Positions 17,855 through 26,687 of a DNA stretch of 55,358 bases are shown one piece after another. Numbering within the stretch: position 1 is the first letter of the stretch; every line of letters starts with the position of its first letter. A program made the position numbers and the translations under genes. The notes beneath the pieces were generated by a model. That model saw only the letters and a program-made list of their open reading frames with translations, was not told the origin of the DNA and did not search any database. This stretch comes from Blastococcus sp. MG754426 (GTDB lineage: Bacteria; Actinomycetota; Actinomycetes; Mycobacteriales; Geodermatophilaceae), in NCBI RefSeq assembly GCF_021699055.1, contig NZ_SSXC01000019.1, positions 1 through 55,358 on the forward strand. Reading direction: 5' to 3'.

Positions 17855-20605
17855 ATGTCCGCTCCGGTCTCCACCCCCGCGCCCGCCGTCCCCACGACGA
17901 CGGCTCACCCGCCCGCCCAGCGCCCGAGGCTGCTGCTCCTGGACGGGCACTCGCTGGCCTACCGCGCGTTCTTCGCGCTGCCGGTGGAGAACTTCTCGAC
18001 CACGACGGGCCAGCCGACGAACGCCGTCTACGGCTTCACGTCGATGCTGATCAACATCCTGCGGGACGAGCAGCCCACCCACCTCGCCGTCGCCTTCGAC
18101 GTCGGCCGCAAGACCTTCCGCAGCGAGATCTACGCGGAGTACAAGGCCAACCGCGCCGAGAGCCCGACGGACTTCCGCGGGCAGGTGAGCCTGGTCCAGG
18201 AGGTCCTGGGCGCGCTGCGCGTCCCGGTGATCACCGCCGAGGGCTACGAGGCCGACGACGTGATCGCCACGCTCACCGTGCAGGCCGTCGAGCAGGGCAT
18301 GGACGTGCTGATCGCCACCGGCGACCGCGACGCCCTGCAGCTGGTCAACGAGCACGTCACCGTCCTCTACCCGCGCAAGGGCGTCTCGGACATGACGCGC
18401 TTCACGCCGCAGGAGGTCGAGGCCAAGTACGGCCTGTCCCCGGCGCAGTACCCCGATTTCGCTGCCCTCCGGGGGGACCCGAGCGACAACCTGCCCAGCA
18501 TCCCCAGCGTGGGGGAGAAGACCGCCGCGAAGTGGGTGCGCGAGTACGGCTCGCTGGACGCGCTGGTCGACCAGGTCGACACGGTGAAGGGCAAGGTCGG
18601 GGAGAAGCTGCGCGAGCACCTCTCCTCGGTACTGCAGAACCGGCGGCTCACCGAGCTCGACCGGCAGGTGCCGCTGGAGGTGGCGCCGGTGGACCTCGCC
18701 GTCCAGCCGTGGGACCGCAACGAGGTGCACACCCTCTTCGACAACCTGCAGTTCCGCGTCCTGCGCGACCGGCTGTTCGCGACGTTGTCCAGCGCGGAGC
18801 CGGAGGTGGACGGCGGCTTCGAGGTCACCGTCGACGAGGTGGCCGCCGGCGGGCTGGGAGCCTGGCTGGACGCGCACGCCCGCACCGGCCGCACCGGCGT
18901 GATCTTCCGCGGGAGCTGGGGCCGCGGCACCGGCGAGCTCACCGGCCTGGCGCTCGCCGCGGCCGACGACCACACCACCTTCGTCGACCTCGGCCCGGCG
19001 CTCGACGTCGCGGACGAGCAGGCGCTGGCCGCCTGGCTGGCCGACGCCGACCGCCCGAAGGTGGTGCACGAGGTCAAGGGCCCGCTGCTGGCCATCTGGG
19101 CGCGCGGCTGGGAGCTCGCCGGGGTCGTCAGCGACACCGCGCTGGCCGCCTACCTCGCCCTGCCTGGTCAGCGCTCCTTCGACCTCGGCGACCTGGCGGT
19201 CCGCTACCTGCGCCGCGAGCTGAAGGACGCCGCCGAGGAGGAGGCCCAGCTCACCCTGGACGGCCTCGGCCCGTCGGAGGCCGACGTCGCCGCCGAGGCG
19301 GCCAAGGCCGACGTGCTCAAGGCGGTGGCGGTCAACGACCTGTCCGACGCCCTCGAGCAGGTGCTCGGGCAGCGCGGTGGCGGGCACCTGCTCGGCGAGA
19401 TCGAGCTGCCGCTGACCTTCGTGCTCGGCCGGATGGAGCACCGGGGCATCGCCGCCGACCTCGAGTTCCTGCACGAGCTGCAGCGCGAGTTCGCCGAGGG
19501 CGTCGCCGCGGCGGCGGCCGAGTGCTACGCCGTCATCGGCCGCGAGGTGAACCTGGGCTCGCCCAAGCAGCTGCAGATCGTGCTGTTCGACGAACTCGGG
19601 CTGCCGAAGACCAAGAAGAACAAGACCGGCTACACCACCGACGCCGAGGCGCTGACCAACCTGCTCGCGCAGACCGGCCACCCGTTCCTCGAGCACCTGA
19701 TGCGCCACCGCGACGTCACCCGGCTGCGCACGGTCATCGACGGGCTGATCCCCATGGTCGACGACGCCGGCCGCATCCACACCACCTTCCAGCAGACGAT
19801 CGCGGCGACCGGCCGGCTCTCCTCGACCGACCCGAACCTGCAGAACATCCCCATCCGCACCGCCGAGGGGCGGCGGATCCGCCAGGCGTTCGTCGTCGGC
19901 CAGGGCTACGAGTCGCTGATGACGGCCGACTACAGCCAGATCGAGATGCGGATCATGGCGCACCTGTCCGGCGACGCGGGCCTCATCGAGGCGTTCACGT
20001 CGGGGGAGGACCTGCACTCCTTCGTCGCGTCCCGGGCCTTCGACATCCCGATCGAGGAGGTCGACCCGGAGATGCGCCGCCGGATCAAGGCGATGAGCTA
20101 CGGGCTGGCCTACGGGCTCTCCGCCTACGGGTTGTCCCAGCAGCTGCGCATCTCCACCGAGGAGGCGCGGGCGCAGATGCACGCCTACTTCGAGCGCTTC
20201 GGCGGGATCCGCGACTACCTCGACGGGGTCGTCGACGAGGCGCGGCAGACCGGTTTCACCGAGACCACCCTGGGCCGCCGCCGCTACCTGCCCGACCTGA
20301 CCAGCGACAACGGGCAGCGGCGGCAGATGGCCGAGCGCATGGCGCTCAACGCCCCGATCCAGGGCTCCGCCGCCGACGTCATCAAGGTGGCGATGCTCAA
20401 CGTCGAGAAGGCGATCGCGGCCGAGGGGCTGTCGTCCCGGATGCTCCTGCAGGTCCACGACGAGCTCGTGCTCGAGGTGGCGCCGGGGGAGAAGGAGGCC
20501 CTGGAGGCCCTGGTCCGCCGGGAGATGGCCGGCGCCGCGCAGCTCTCGGTGCCGCTGGAGGTCTCCGTCGGCGTCGGCTCGAGCTGGGACGCCGCGGCGC
20601 ACTGA
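17855..20605 (+). CDS. polA: DNA polymerase I
   Basis: 916 aa, used in repair and Okazaki fragment processing. The N-terminal 5'-3' exonuclease domain starts LLLLDGHSLAYRAFFALP, with acidic metal sites in EGYEADDVIATL and GDRDALQLV and the helix-hairpin-helix region GDPSDNLPSIPSVGEKTA. The middle domain (about 325-510) keeps the 3'-5' exonuclease fold but reads TGVIFRGSW where the catalytic Asp-x-Glu should be, so proofreading is probably absent, as in mycobacterial PolA. The polymerase domain has motif A DYSQIEMRIMAHLSGD, O-helix RRRIKAMSYGLAYGLSAYG and motif C QVHDELVLE. ATG at 17855 is preferred because it gives the standard N-terminus. Confidence 0.96.
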   Translation: MSAPVSTPAPAVPTTTAHPPAQRPRLLLLDGHSLAYRAFFALPVENFSTTTGQPTNAVYGFTSMLINILRDEQPTHLAVAFDVGRKTFRSEIYAEYKANRAESPTDFRGQVSLVQEVLGALRVPVITAEGYEADDVIATLTVQAVEQGMDVLIATGDRDALQLVNEHVTVLYPRKGVSDMTRFTPQEVEAKYGLSPAQYPDFAALRGDPSDNLPSIPSVGEKTAAKWVREYGSLDALVDQVDTVKGKVGEKLREHLSSVLQNRRLTELDRQVPLEVAPVDLAVQPWDRNEVHTLFDNLQFRVLRDRLFATLSSAEPEVDGGFEVTVDEVAAGGLGAWLDAHARTGRTGVIFRGSWGRGTGELTGLALAAADDHTTFVDLGPALDVADEQALAAWLADADRPKVVHEVKGPLLAIWARGWELAGVVSDTALAAYLALPGQRSFDLGDLAVRYLRRELKDAAEEEAQLTLDGLGPSEADVAAEAAKADVLKAVAVNDLSDALEQVLGQRGGGHLLGEIELPLTFVLGRMEHRGIAADLEFLHELQREFAEGVAAAAAECYAVIGREVNLGSPKQLQIVLFDELGLPKTKKNKTGYTTDAEALTNLLAQTGHPFLEHLMRHRDVTRLRTVIDGLIPMVDDAGRIHTTFQQTIAATGRLSSTDPNLQNIPIRTAEGRRIRQAFVVGQGYESLMTADYSQIEMRIMAHLSGDAGLIEAFTSGEDLHSFVASRAFDIPIEEVDPEMRRRIKAMSYGLAYGLSAYGLSQQLRISTEEARAQMHAYFERFGGIRDYLDGVVDEARQTGFTETTLGRRRYLPDLTSDNGQRRQMAERMALNAPIQGSAADVIKVAMLNVEKAIAAEGLSSRMLLQVHDELVLEVAPGEKEALEALVRREMAGAAQLSVPLEVSVGVGSSWDAAAH

Positions 20606-20696
20606 CGGCGGGCGCCCGCGTTACGGGCTCTTGTCGATCCCCGGTGGCGGAGGCGCCCGATGTGTCGGGAGCGGCCTCCCGGTCCACACCCGGAGC

Positions 20697-21776
20697 ATGG
20701 GCTCTCCACCCCCGTCCGCTCCGACCCCGCCCGCGGTGCCCGCCTGGCTGGCCCGGTCGTCCGCCGTGGGCGGCCGGCTGCTCGTCCTCGCGGTGCTGCT
20801 CTGGCTGCTCGCCGGCTTCGCGGTCAAGGTGACGCTGCCGCTGGTGGCCGTGCTGATCGCGCTGCTCGTCGCCGGCATCCTGGCGCCGCTGGTGGAGTGG
20901 GCGCACGGCCGCGGGGCGCCGCGCGGGCTGGCCGCCGGCGCCGCGGTGCTGCTGCTGGTCGCCGTCCTGGGTGGCACCCTGCTGGCGCTCGGCACGCGCA
21001 TCGCCGGCCAGCTGCCCCGCCTCCGCGACCAGTTCCAGCAGGTGTCCACCGACCTGTCCCAGCGTTTCGGCGTCGAGTTGCCGGGCTTCGGGTCGGTCGG
21101 GGGTGACGGGGGCGGCTCCGGTGGCGGGACCAGCGCCGGGGACCTGCTGGGACCGGCGCAGGCACTGGCCGAGGTGGTGGTCGCCACCTTCCTCGTCGTG
21201 GCGCTGACCTACCTCTTCCTGCACGGGGGGCCGGGGATCTGGCGCTGGCTGCTCGGGAAGTTCGGCGGCCGGGTGCGCGAGGACGTCGACGCCGCGGGCC
21301 GGGCGGCCTGGACGACCGTCGGTGGCTACGTCCGCGGGCTGACCATCGTGGCCGTCTTCGACGCCGTGGGCATCGGGGTGGGCCTGCTGCTGCTCGGGAT
21401 CCCGCTGGCGCTGACGCTCGCGGTCCTGCAGTTCCTGGCGTCCTACATCCCCACGATCGGCGCCTTCGTCGCCGGGCTCGTCGCCGTCGTGGTCGCCTAC
21501 GCCTCCGACGGGCTCGTCACGGCCGCCCTCGTGCTCGGCCTGGTGGTGGTCGTGCAGCAGCTCGGCAACTCGTTCGTCGAGCCGTACGTCATGCGCAACC
21601 GGCTACCGCTGAACGCCGCGACGGTGCTGGTCGCGGTCACCGTGGGCGGCGTGCTGTGGGGCATCCCGGGGGCGCTGCTGTTCGTCCCGCTCGCCGCGGC
21701 GGTCTCCGCCGCCGCCCACGAGCTGTGGGTGCGGCACGGGTCCCGGCCCGTCGCCGGAGGGTCGACCTCGACCTGA
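20697..21776 (+). CDS. AI-2E family transporter (PerM/YdiK-like membrane protein)
   Basis: 359-aa integral membrane protein with about 8 hydrophobic segments and the family landmark FLASYIPTIGAFVAGLVAV, plus FVEPYVMRNRLPLNAATVLV near the C-terminus. A Gly/Ser-rich loop lies near residues 135-150. The family includes exporters of AI-2 and ion antiporters, so the substrate cannot be assigned. ATG at 20697 is chosen; a TTG 66 bp upstream is open but adds a non-conserved segment. It follows polA by 91 bp. Confidence 0.87.
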   Translation: MGSPPPSAPTPPAVPAWLARSSAVGGRLLVLAVLLWLLAGFAVKVTLPLVAVLIALLVAGILAPLVEWAHGRGAPRGLAAGAAVLLLVAVLGGTLLALGTRIAGQLPRLRDQFQQVSTDLSQRFGVELPGFGSVGGDGGGSGGGTSAGDLLGPAQALAEVVVATFLVVALTYLFLHGGPGIWRWLLGKFGGRVREDVDAAGRAAWTTVGGYVRGLTIVAVFDAVGIGVGLLLLGIPLALTLAVLQFLASYIPTIGAFVAGLVAVVVAYASDGLVTAALVLGLVVVVQQLGNSFVEPYVMRNRLPLNAATVLVAVTVGGVLWGIPGALLFVPLAAAVSAAAHELWVRHGSRPVAGGSTST

Positions 21777-21779
21777 GCT

Positions 21780-22628
21780 TCAGGGTCTGGTGGCGACCAG
21801 GACCAGCGTGCCGGGGACCAGGGCGCCGCGTTCGGGTGACCACTGCCCCCAGTTCTCCGTGCGCCCGGGGGTCCACTCCGGCTCGACCAGGTCCTCGAGC
21901 ACCAGCCCGGCACCGACCACGGCCCGCACCCAGTCGCCGACCGTGCGGTGGTGCTCGACGTAGACGGCGCGCCCGGCGTCGTCGGTCTCCACGTACGGCG
22001 TGCGGTCGAAGTAGGAGGAGGTGATCCGCAGGTCCGCCGGCTCGGGGGAGTCGGGGAACGGCCAGCGCATCGGGTGGTTGACCGAGGCCGCGAACCGGCC
22101 GCCGGGACGCAGCACCCGCGCCACCTCCCGCAGCGCCGTGGCCACGTCGGCGACGAAGGGCAGCCCGCCGAACGCCGAGCTGACGGCGTCGACGGAGGCG
22201 TCGGCCAGCGGGAGCGCCCCGGCGTCGGCCTGGAGCAGCGGTACGGCGATCCCGGTGGTGCGGTTGAGCCCGGCGGCCCGGGCGAGCATCCCGCCGGAGA
22301 GGTCCATGGCCACGACCTCGGCCCCGGCCCGCCGCAGCCAGCGCGCGCAGGGCGCCGAGCCGCAGCCGATCTCCAGCACCCGCCGGCCGGCGACCTCGCC
22401 GAGCAGGTGCGCGTCGGCCTCCCGGAGGCCCTCCGGGCACCACAGGAAGTCGACGTCCCCGAGGTCCGCGCCGTGCTCGGCCAGGTAGGCCGGGGCTGCG
22501 GCGTCCCACCAGCGGCGGTTCGCCCGCGCCGACTCCTCGGTGCCGGCGGCGCGCCGGGCCACCCCGGCCGGAGCGGGGTAGCCGTCGCTGCCGAGGGGCA
22601 GGTCGGGGTCGGGAGGCGGGATGCTCAT
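21780..22628 (-). CDS. Class I SAM-dependent methyltransferase
   Basis: 282 aa. Motif I VLEIGCGSAPCARWL, acidic post-I residue VVAMDLSGGML, motif II region DADAGALPLADASVDAV-like (QADAGALPLADASVDAV) and motif III LREVARVLRPGGRFAASV identify a Methyltransf_11-type enzyme. An N-terminal helical region (NRRWWDAAAPAYLAEHG) is shared by a conserved actinobacterial subgroup. The stop is 4 bp beyond the convergent AI-2E gene. The ATG at 22628 opens the conserved part. The substrate is unknown. Confidence 0.88.
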   Translation of the reverse strand: MSIPPPDPDLPLGSDGYPAPAGVARRAAGTEESARANRRWWDAAAPAYLAEHGADLGDVDFLWCPEGLREADAHLLGEVAGRRVLEIGCGSAPCARWLRRAGAEVVAMDLSGGMLARAAGLNRTTGIAVPLLQADAGALPLADASVDAVSSAFGGLPFVADVATALREVARVLRPGGRFAASVNHPMRWPFPDSPEPADLRITSSYFDRTPYVETDDAGRAVYVEHHRTVGDWVRAVVGAGLVLEDLVEPEWTPGRTENWGQWSPERGALVPGTLVLVATRP

Positions 22629-22680
22629 GACACGCCGATCGTGACACGCCGCCGGCCGGGGACGAGCGGCCGCACCCAGG

Positions 22681-22710
22681 TGGACCGGACGGTCCGGGCG
22701 TCCGTACGAT
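22681..22710 (+). promoter_or_regulatory. Possible rpsA promoter
   Basis: TGGACC (22681-22686) and TACGAT (22705-22710) are separated by 18 bp, resembling a housekeeping -35/-10 pair. The predicted 5' leader to the rpsA ATG is about 130 nt; no riboswitch fold is recognised in it. Confidence 0.4.
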
Positions 22711-22847
22711 GGAGGGGCGCCAGAGGTCTGTCGTGACCTTCCCCACCGGGAATGCCCGCGCCGGTTCTCCCCGCTGTTCCTCCCCGCGACCCGACGGTCG
22801 CGGGTCGTCCTGTCCCTACGCATAAACCGTCCGGAGCAACCAACCAC

Positions 22848-24311
22848 ATGACCTCCACTCAGGTCCGTCCTTCCAGCACCCCCCAGGTCGCCATCAACGA
22901 CATCGGCACCGCCGAGGACTTCCTCGCGGCGATCGACCAGACGATCAAGTACTTCAACGATGGCGACATCGTCGAGGGCGTCATCGTCAAGGTGGACCGG
23001 GACGAGGTGCTGCTGGACATCGGCTACAAGACCGAGGGCGTCATCCCCTCGCGCGAGCTGTCCATCAAGCACGACGTCGACCCCAACGAGGTCGTCAGCG
23101 TCGGCGACGAGGTGGAAGCCCTCGTCCTCCAGAAGGAGGACAAGGAAGGGCGGCTGATCCTCTCCAAGAAGCGTGCGCAGTACGAGCGCGCCTGGGGCAC
23201 GATCGAGGCCAAGAAGGAAGCCGACGAGGTCGTCACCGGCACCGTCATCGAGGTCGTCAAGGGCGGCCTCATCCTCGACATCGGCCTCCGCGGGTTCCTC
23301 CCGGCGTCGCTGGTCGAGATGCGCCGCGTCCGCGACCTGCAGCCCTACGTCGGCCGCGAGCTCGAGGCGAAGATCATCGAGCTCGACAAGAACCGCAACA
23401 ACGTCGTGCTCTCCCGCCGGCAGTGGCTGGAGCAGACCCAGTCCGAGGTCCGCAGCGAGTTCCTCAACAAGCTCGCCAAGGGCCAGGTCCGCAGCGGCGT
23501 CGTCTCCTCGATCGTCAACTTCGGTGCGTTCGTGGACCTGGGCGGCGTCGACGGCCTGGTGCACGTCTCCGAGCTGTCCTGGAAGCACATCGACCACCCG
23601 TCCGAGGTCGTCGAGGTGGGCCAGGAGGTCACCGTCGAGGTCCTCGACGTCGACCTGGACCGCGAGCGGGTCTCCCTGTCGCTGAAGGCGACGCAGGAGG
23701 ACCCGTGGCGCCAGTTCGCCCGCACGCACCAGATCGGTCAGGTCGTGCCGGGCAAGGTCACCAAGCTGGTCCCCTTCGGTGCGTTCGTGCGCGTCGACGA
23801 GGGCATCGAGGGTCTGGTGCACATCTCCGAGCTGGCCGAGCGTCACGTGGAGATCCCGGAACAGGTCGTGCAGGTCGGCGACGAGATCCTGGTCAAGGTC
23901 ATCGACATCGACCTGGACCGCCGCCGGATCTCGCTGTCGCTCAAGCAGGCCAACGAGGGTGTCGTCGGCGACGAGGAGACCTTCGACCCGGCCGCCTACG
24001 GCATGGCCGCGTCCTACGACGAGCAGGGCAACTACATCTACCCCGAGGGCTTCGACGCCGAGACCGGCGAGTGGCTCGAGGGCTACGACGAGGCCCGCGA
24101 GACGTGGGAGCGGCAGTACGCCGAGGCCCAGGCGCGTTACGAGGCGCACCGCAAGCAGATCGCGGCGGCCAAGGAGGCCGACGCCGAGGCGGCGGCCGGC
24201 GGCAGCTACTCCAGCGCCGAGGCGACGCCGGACGCCCCGAGCACGGGTGGCACGCTCGCCAGCGACGAGGCGCTCGCCGCGCTCCGCGCCAAGCTGGCCG
24301 GCGGCGAGTGA
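22848..24311 (+). CDS. rpsA: 30S ribosomal protein S1
   Basis: 487 aa, the shorter actinobacterial form. There are four S1 RNA-binding repeats, at about residues 36-105 ([20 protein letters not shown]), 123-188, 209-277 ([18 protein letters not shown]) and 294-363 ([18 protein letters not shown]), then a variable acidic Ala/Glu/Ser-rich tail. Repeats 3 and 4 are close to the canonical S1 consensus. ATG at 22848 is chosen as it gives the family N-terminus ([20 protein letters not shown]). It is followed by two strong terminators. Confidence 0.97.
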   Translation: MTSTQVRPSSTPQVAINDIGTAEDFLAAIDQTIKYFNDGDIVEGVIVKVDRDEVLLDIGYKTEGVIPSRELSIKHDVDPNEVVSVGDEVEALVLQKEDKEGRLILSKKRAQYERAWGTIEAKKEADEVVTGTVIEVVKGGLILDIGLRGFLPASLVEMRRVRDLQPYVGRELEAKIIELDKNRNNVVLSRRQWLEQTQSEVRSEFLNKLAKGQVRSGVVSSIVNFGAFVDLGGVDGLVHVSELSWKHIDHPSEVVEVGQEVTVEVLDVDLDRERVSLSLKATQEDPWRQFARTHQIGQVVPGKVTKLVPFGAFVRVDEGIEGLVHISELAERHVEIPEQVVQVGDEILVKVIDIDLDRRRISLSLKQANEGVVGDEETFDPAAYGMAASYDEQGNYIYPEGFDAETGEWLEGYDEARETWERQYAEAQARYEAHRKQIAAAKEADAEAAAGGSYSSAEATPDAPSTGGTLASDEALAALRAKLAGGE

Positions 24312-24343
24312 CCTGAGGGTCTGACCCGCGCAGCACCGCACGT

Positions 24344-24380
24344 CGGAGGCCCAGGACCGATCACCGGTCCTGGGCCTCCG
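24344..24380 (+). terminator. rpsA terminator
   Basis: A perfect 16-bp stem (arms 24344-24359 and 24365-24380, CGGAGGCCCAGG...) with a 5-nt loop, 33 nt after the rpsA stop. Confidence 0.8.
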
Positions 24381-24415
24381 TCCGTCCCACGGGTCGACCT
24401 GACCCGCCGGGTACG

Positions 24416-24450
24416 ACGAAGGCCCGTGGACGGCGTCCACGGGCCTTCGT
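24416..24450. terminator. Second 16-bp hairpin, probably bidirectional
   Basis: Arms 24416-24431 and 24435-24450 (ACGAAGGCCCGTGGAC and its complement) pair perfectly around a 3-nt loop. It lies between rpsA (+) and the convergent small gene at 24551-24811 (-), 100 nt beyond the latter's stop. Confidence 0.7.
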
Positions 24451-24550
24451 GCGTGCAGGGACCGGGACCGCGCGCTGGGTCCGTACGGAGCGCAGGGCGG
24501 CGCGGGAGAGCCCGGCGGCCTGGTCGTCCTCGCCCTTCCCGGGCGAGGGC

Positions 24551-24811
24551 TCAGAGGCTCAGGATGATGGCGAACGCCGTGCGCGGGCGGCCACCGGAGC
24601 CCGCGAGGAAGCTCCAGGTGTGCCGGCCGGTGGTCGGCGTCGAGAACATCCAGCGCAGCAGCGAGCTGCGGTGGGCGACGGCCGGGCGCTGGAGAGCCAT
24701 GCGCTCGCGGACGGCCGGGATGTCGGCGCAGCGCACGCCCGAGGCGGAGCCGAGCCGGTGCCGGCCGGCGGCGCGGGACGACGGGGACGCGGCGGGCGTG
24801 GAACGGGACAT
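24551..24811 (-). CDS. Small protein of unknown function (86 aa)
   Basis: I do not recognise a family. The product is basic and Ser/Arg-rich in its N-terminal half, then has an ordered-looking C-terminal half with LLRWMFSTPTTGRHTWSFL and the end RTAFAIILSL. It contains a single Cys (Cys28). The ATG at 24811 is preceded by a fair AGAGAGG Shine-Dalgarno about 12 nt away, and it has its own terminator hairpin. The frame is not antisense to any known gene, which favours a real gene. Function is undetermined. Confidence 0.5.
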   Translation of the reverse strand: MSRSTPAASPSSRAAGRHRLGSASGVRCADIPAVRERMALQRPAVAHRSSLLRWMFSTPTTGRHTWSFLAGSGGRPRTAFAIILSL

Positions 24812-24944
24812 GTCTCGGTCTGCCTCTCTGGGCGGGGAAGATCGCCGGGGCAGACGTTAACGGTGGTGCGTGTGTGACTGGAGGGAACGACCCCTGCGTG
24901 TCGGCCGCGTGTTACCTCTCCGTGATCTCCAGTCGGTCGGTCGC

Positions 24945-24950
24945 TACTGT
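24945..24950 (+). promoter_or_regulatory. -10-like box TACTGT of coaE
   Basis: TACTGT ends 6 nt before the coaE GTG at 24957; predicted leaderless. Confidence 0.4.
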
Positions 24951-24956
24951 CCGTGC

Positions 24957-25553
24957 GTGCTGAGGATCGGACTGACCGGCGGGATCGGCTCGGGCAAGAG
25001 CACCGTGTCCGGCTTGCTGGTGGAACGCGGAGCGGTGCTCGTGGACGCCGACCGGATCGCCCGTGAGGTGCTCGCGCCCGGCACCCCTGGGCTCGCCGCT
25101 GTCGTCGAGGAGTTCGGCGAGGGGGTGCGGTCCGCCGACGGTTCCCTGGACCGCGCCGCTCTCGCCGCGGTCGTCTTCTCCGACGACGGTGCGCGGCGTC
25201 GGCTCGACGCGCTGGTCCACCCGCTGGTGCGGCAGCGCTCGGCCGAGCTCGTCGCCGCGGCCCCGGACGACGCCGTGCTCGTCAACGACGTCCCGCTGCT
25301 CGTGGAGACCGGGCAGGCGGGGAGCTACGACCTCGTCGTCGTCGTGGAGGCGGAGCGGGAGACGCGCGTAGCCCGGCTGGTCGCGCGGGGGCTCACCGAG
25401 GCCGACGCCCGTGCCCGGATCGCCGCCCAGGCCACCGACGAGCAGCGTCGGGCGGTCGCGGACGTCGTCCTGGACAACAGCGGAACGCTCGAGCAGCTGG
25501 CCGAGCAGGTCGACCGGCTCTGGGTGGAGCTCGTCGAGCCGGCCCGTGGCTGA
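24957..25553 (+). CDS. coaE: Dephospho-CoA kinase
   Basis: 198-aa P-loop kinase for the last step of coenzyme A synthesis, phosphorylating the 3'-OH of dephospho-CoA. It starts [15 protein letters not shown] (Walker A), then [20 protein letters not shown] and the lid [15 protein letters not shown]. The length equals the single-domain enzyme; the extra C-terminal UPF0157 domain of the mycobacterial protein is absent. GTG at 24957 is chosen because it places the P-loop at the N-terminus and lies just after a -10 box. It follows rpsA as in mycobacteria. Confidence 0.95.
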   Translation: MLRIGLTGGIGSGKSTVSGLLVERGAVLVDADRIAREVLAPGTPGLAAVVEEFGEGVRSADGSLDRAALAAVVFSDDGARRRLDALVHPLVRQRSAELVAAAPDDAVLVNDVPLLVETGQAGSYDLVVVVEAERETRVARLVARGLTEADARARIAAQATDEQRRAVADVVLDNSGTLEQLAEQVDRLWVELVEPARG

Positions 25554-25659
25554 CGCGGCGTCGGCGCGGGGGAGCGGTGGCGCGGCAGGCGACGTGGGCC
25601 GTCGTCGAGGTGACCGGTGACGGCGGTGCTGCACGACCGGGCGCCACCCGGGAACGACG

Positions 25660-25692
25660 GAACCCCAGGCGCCGGCCGGCGTCCTGGGGTTC
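25660..25692 (-). terminator. Terminator of the tRNA-Val(GAC) cluster
   Basis: GAACCCCAGG (25660-25669) pairs with CCTGGGGTTC (25683-25692), with a GCCGGCCGGC-containing loop. It lies 6 nt beyond the 3' end of tRNA-Val on the minus strand. Confidence 0.65.
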
Positions 25693-25698
25693 GTGCGG

Positions 25699-25770
25699 TG
25701 GGCGATACTGGGTTCGAACCAGTGACCTCTTCCGTGTCAAGGAAGCGCGCTACCACTGCGCCAATCGCCC
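25699..25770 (-). tRNA. tRNA-Val (anticodon GAC)
   Basis: A 72-nt cloverleaf: acceptor GGGCGAT/ATCGCCC, D-stem GCGC/GCGC, anticodon loop TTGACAC between CTTCC and GGAAG, T-loop TTCGAAC, discriminator A. No encoded CCA. Last of three minus-strand tRNAs (Gly-Cys-Val in transcription order). Nearly identical to the inverted tRNA-Val(CAC) at 28635. Confidence 0.95.
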
Positions 25771-25827
25771 GATCCGGTCAGCCGACCGGTTCCCTCCTCC
25801 GCGCTCGTGCCCCGCGAGGAAGCGACG

Positions 25828-25898
25828 AGGTGGAGACGGGATTTGAACCCGTGTAGACGGCTTTGCAGGCCGTTGCCTCGCCTCTCGGCCACTCCACC
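25828..25898 (-). tRNA. tRNA-Cys (anticodon GCA)
   Basis: A 71-nt cloverleaf with acceptor GGTGGAG/CTCCACC, anticodon loop CTGCAAA and T-loop TTCAAAT. Discriminator U73 is the cysteine identity base. No encoded CCA. Confidence 0.95.
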
Positions 25899-25939
25899 GC
25901 ACGCGGGCACCAGTCTCTCGACCGGTGCCCGAGGTTCCG

Positions 25940-26012
25940 AGCGGACGACGGGATTCGAACCCGCGACCCTCACCTTGGCAAGGTGATGCTCTACCAGCTG
26001 AGCCACGTCCGC
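25940..26012 (-). tRNA. tRNA-Gly (anticodon GCC)
   Basis: A 73-nt cloverleaf with acceptor GCGGACG/CGTCCGC, D-arm GCTC/GAGC, anticodon loop TTGCCAA between TCACC and GGTGA, T-loop TTCGAAT and discriminator U as expected for glycine. First of the three-tRNA minus-strand cluster. Confidence 0.95.
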
Positions 26013-26107
26013 GTTACGGGGAGAACTCTAGCGGACGTCCTGAGGGGGTGTGCAGGGGGGGTCCCCCCGCCCCCTCCCTGGGGGCGCCGCCGGAGCGTCT
26101 CCGCAGG

Positions 26108-26560
26108 TCAGCGCCCAGGCGAGTCCGGTCCGCCGTTGGACAGGAGGGCGTCGAGCTCCTGGTCGAGCTGCAGCAGCGTCCCCTCCGACCCGGAGGGGAC
26201 GAGCGCCTCGGTGTGCCGGAGGAAGGCGGTGACCGTCGCGCGGGACAGCTCGAAGAGCGCCTCGCCCGACGGGGCGCGCAGGTGCAGGTACAGCAGGTCG
26301 GCCGTCGCACGTGCCGGCCAGACCCGGACGTCGCCGTCGCCCGCCGGGTGCTCGAGCCCGGCCTGGAGCAGCTCGCGGCTGACCAGCCAGGCGATGCCCT
26401 CCTCGCCCTCGCTCTCGTCGGTCTCGCCGAAGGCGATGCGCACGGCGTAGGGGTCGGTCGGGTCGTAGCACAGCAGGGCCGGGACCTCGGTCCACGACCG
26501 CGGGCCGACCAGCTGAAGAGTGATGGGGGAGATGTGGCCCGGGGTCCATCGGCTCGTCAT
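26108..26560 (-). CDS. SsgA-family sporulation/cell division regulator (SsgB-like)
   Basis: 150 aa. It matches the SALP family: YDPTDPYAVRIAF near residue 32, then AWLVSRELLQAGLEHPAGDGDVRVWP, and SGEALFELSRATVTAFLRHTE in the second half. SsgB in Streptomyces recruits FtsZ to sporulation septa together with SsgA, and similar single members occur in other morphologically complex actinomycetes. Orthology to SsgB rather than another SALP is inferred from its being alone here and from its length. It is divergent from an ECF sigma factor gene and downstream of no operon partner. Confidence 0.85.
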   Translation of the reverse strand: MTSRWTPGHISPITLQLVGPRSWTEVPALLCYDPTDPYAVRIAFGETDESEGEEGIAWLVSRELLQAGLEHPAGDGDVRVWPARATADLLYLHLRAPSGEALFELSRATVTAFLRHTEALVPSGSEGTLLQLDQELDALLSNGGPDSPGR

Positions 26561-26687
26561 GACAGTTCCAACGACCGCGGTTGGCAGAAGTGACGTGCTT
26601 CGTGTCGTCCAGTCACACCAGCATCATGCGCCACAGGAGGGGGTTCTGAACCTCGGGAGCGCGTCCTTCCGAATGCCTCGTGTGACC

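Noticed and set aside
17840-20602. 920-codon open frame antisense to polA
   Set aside because: High GC with third-position bias leaves long stop-free antisense frames. The product is low-complexity Arg/Gly/Val/Asp with no motif, while the plus strand encodes a complete PolA.
22629-24440. Extension of the methyltransferase frame antisense through rpsA
   Set aside because: Only the 282 residues from the ATG at 22628 match a methyltransferase; the rest is antisense to rpsA.
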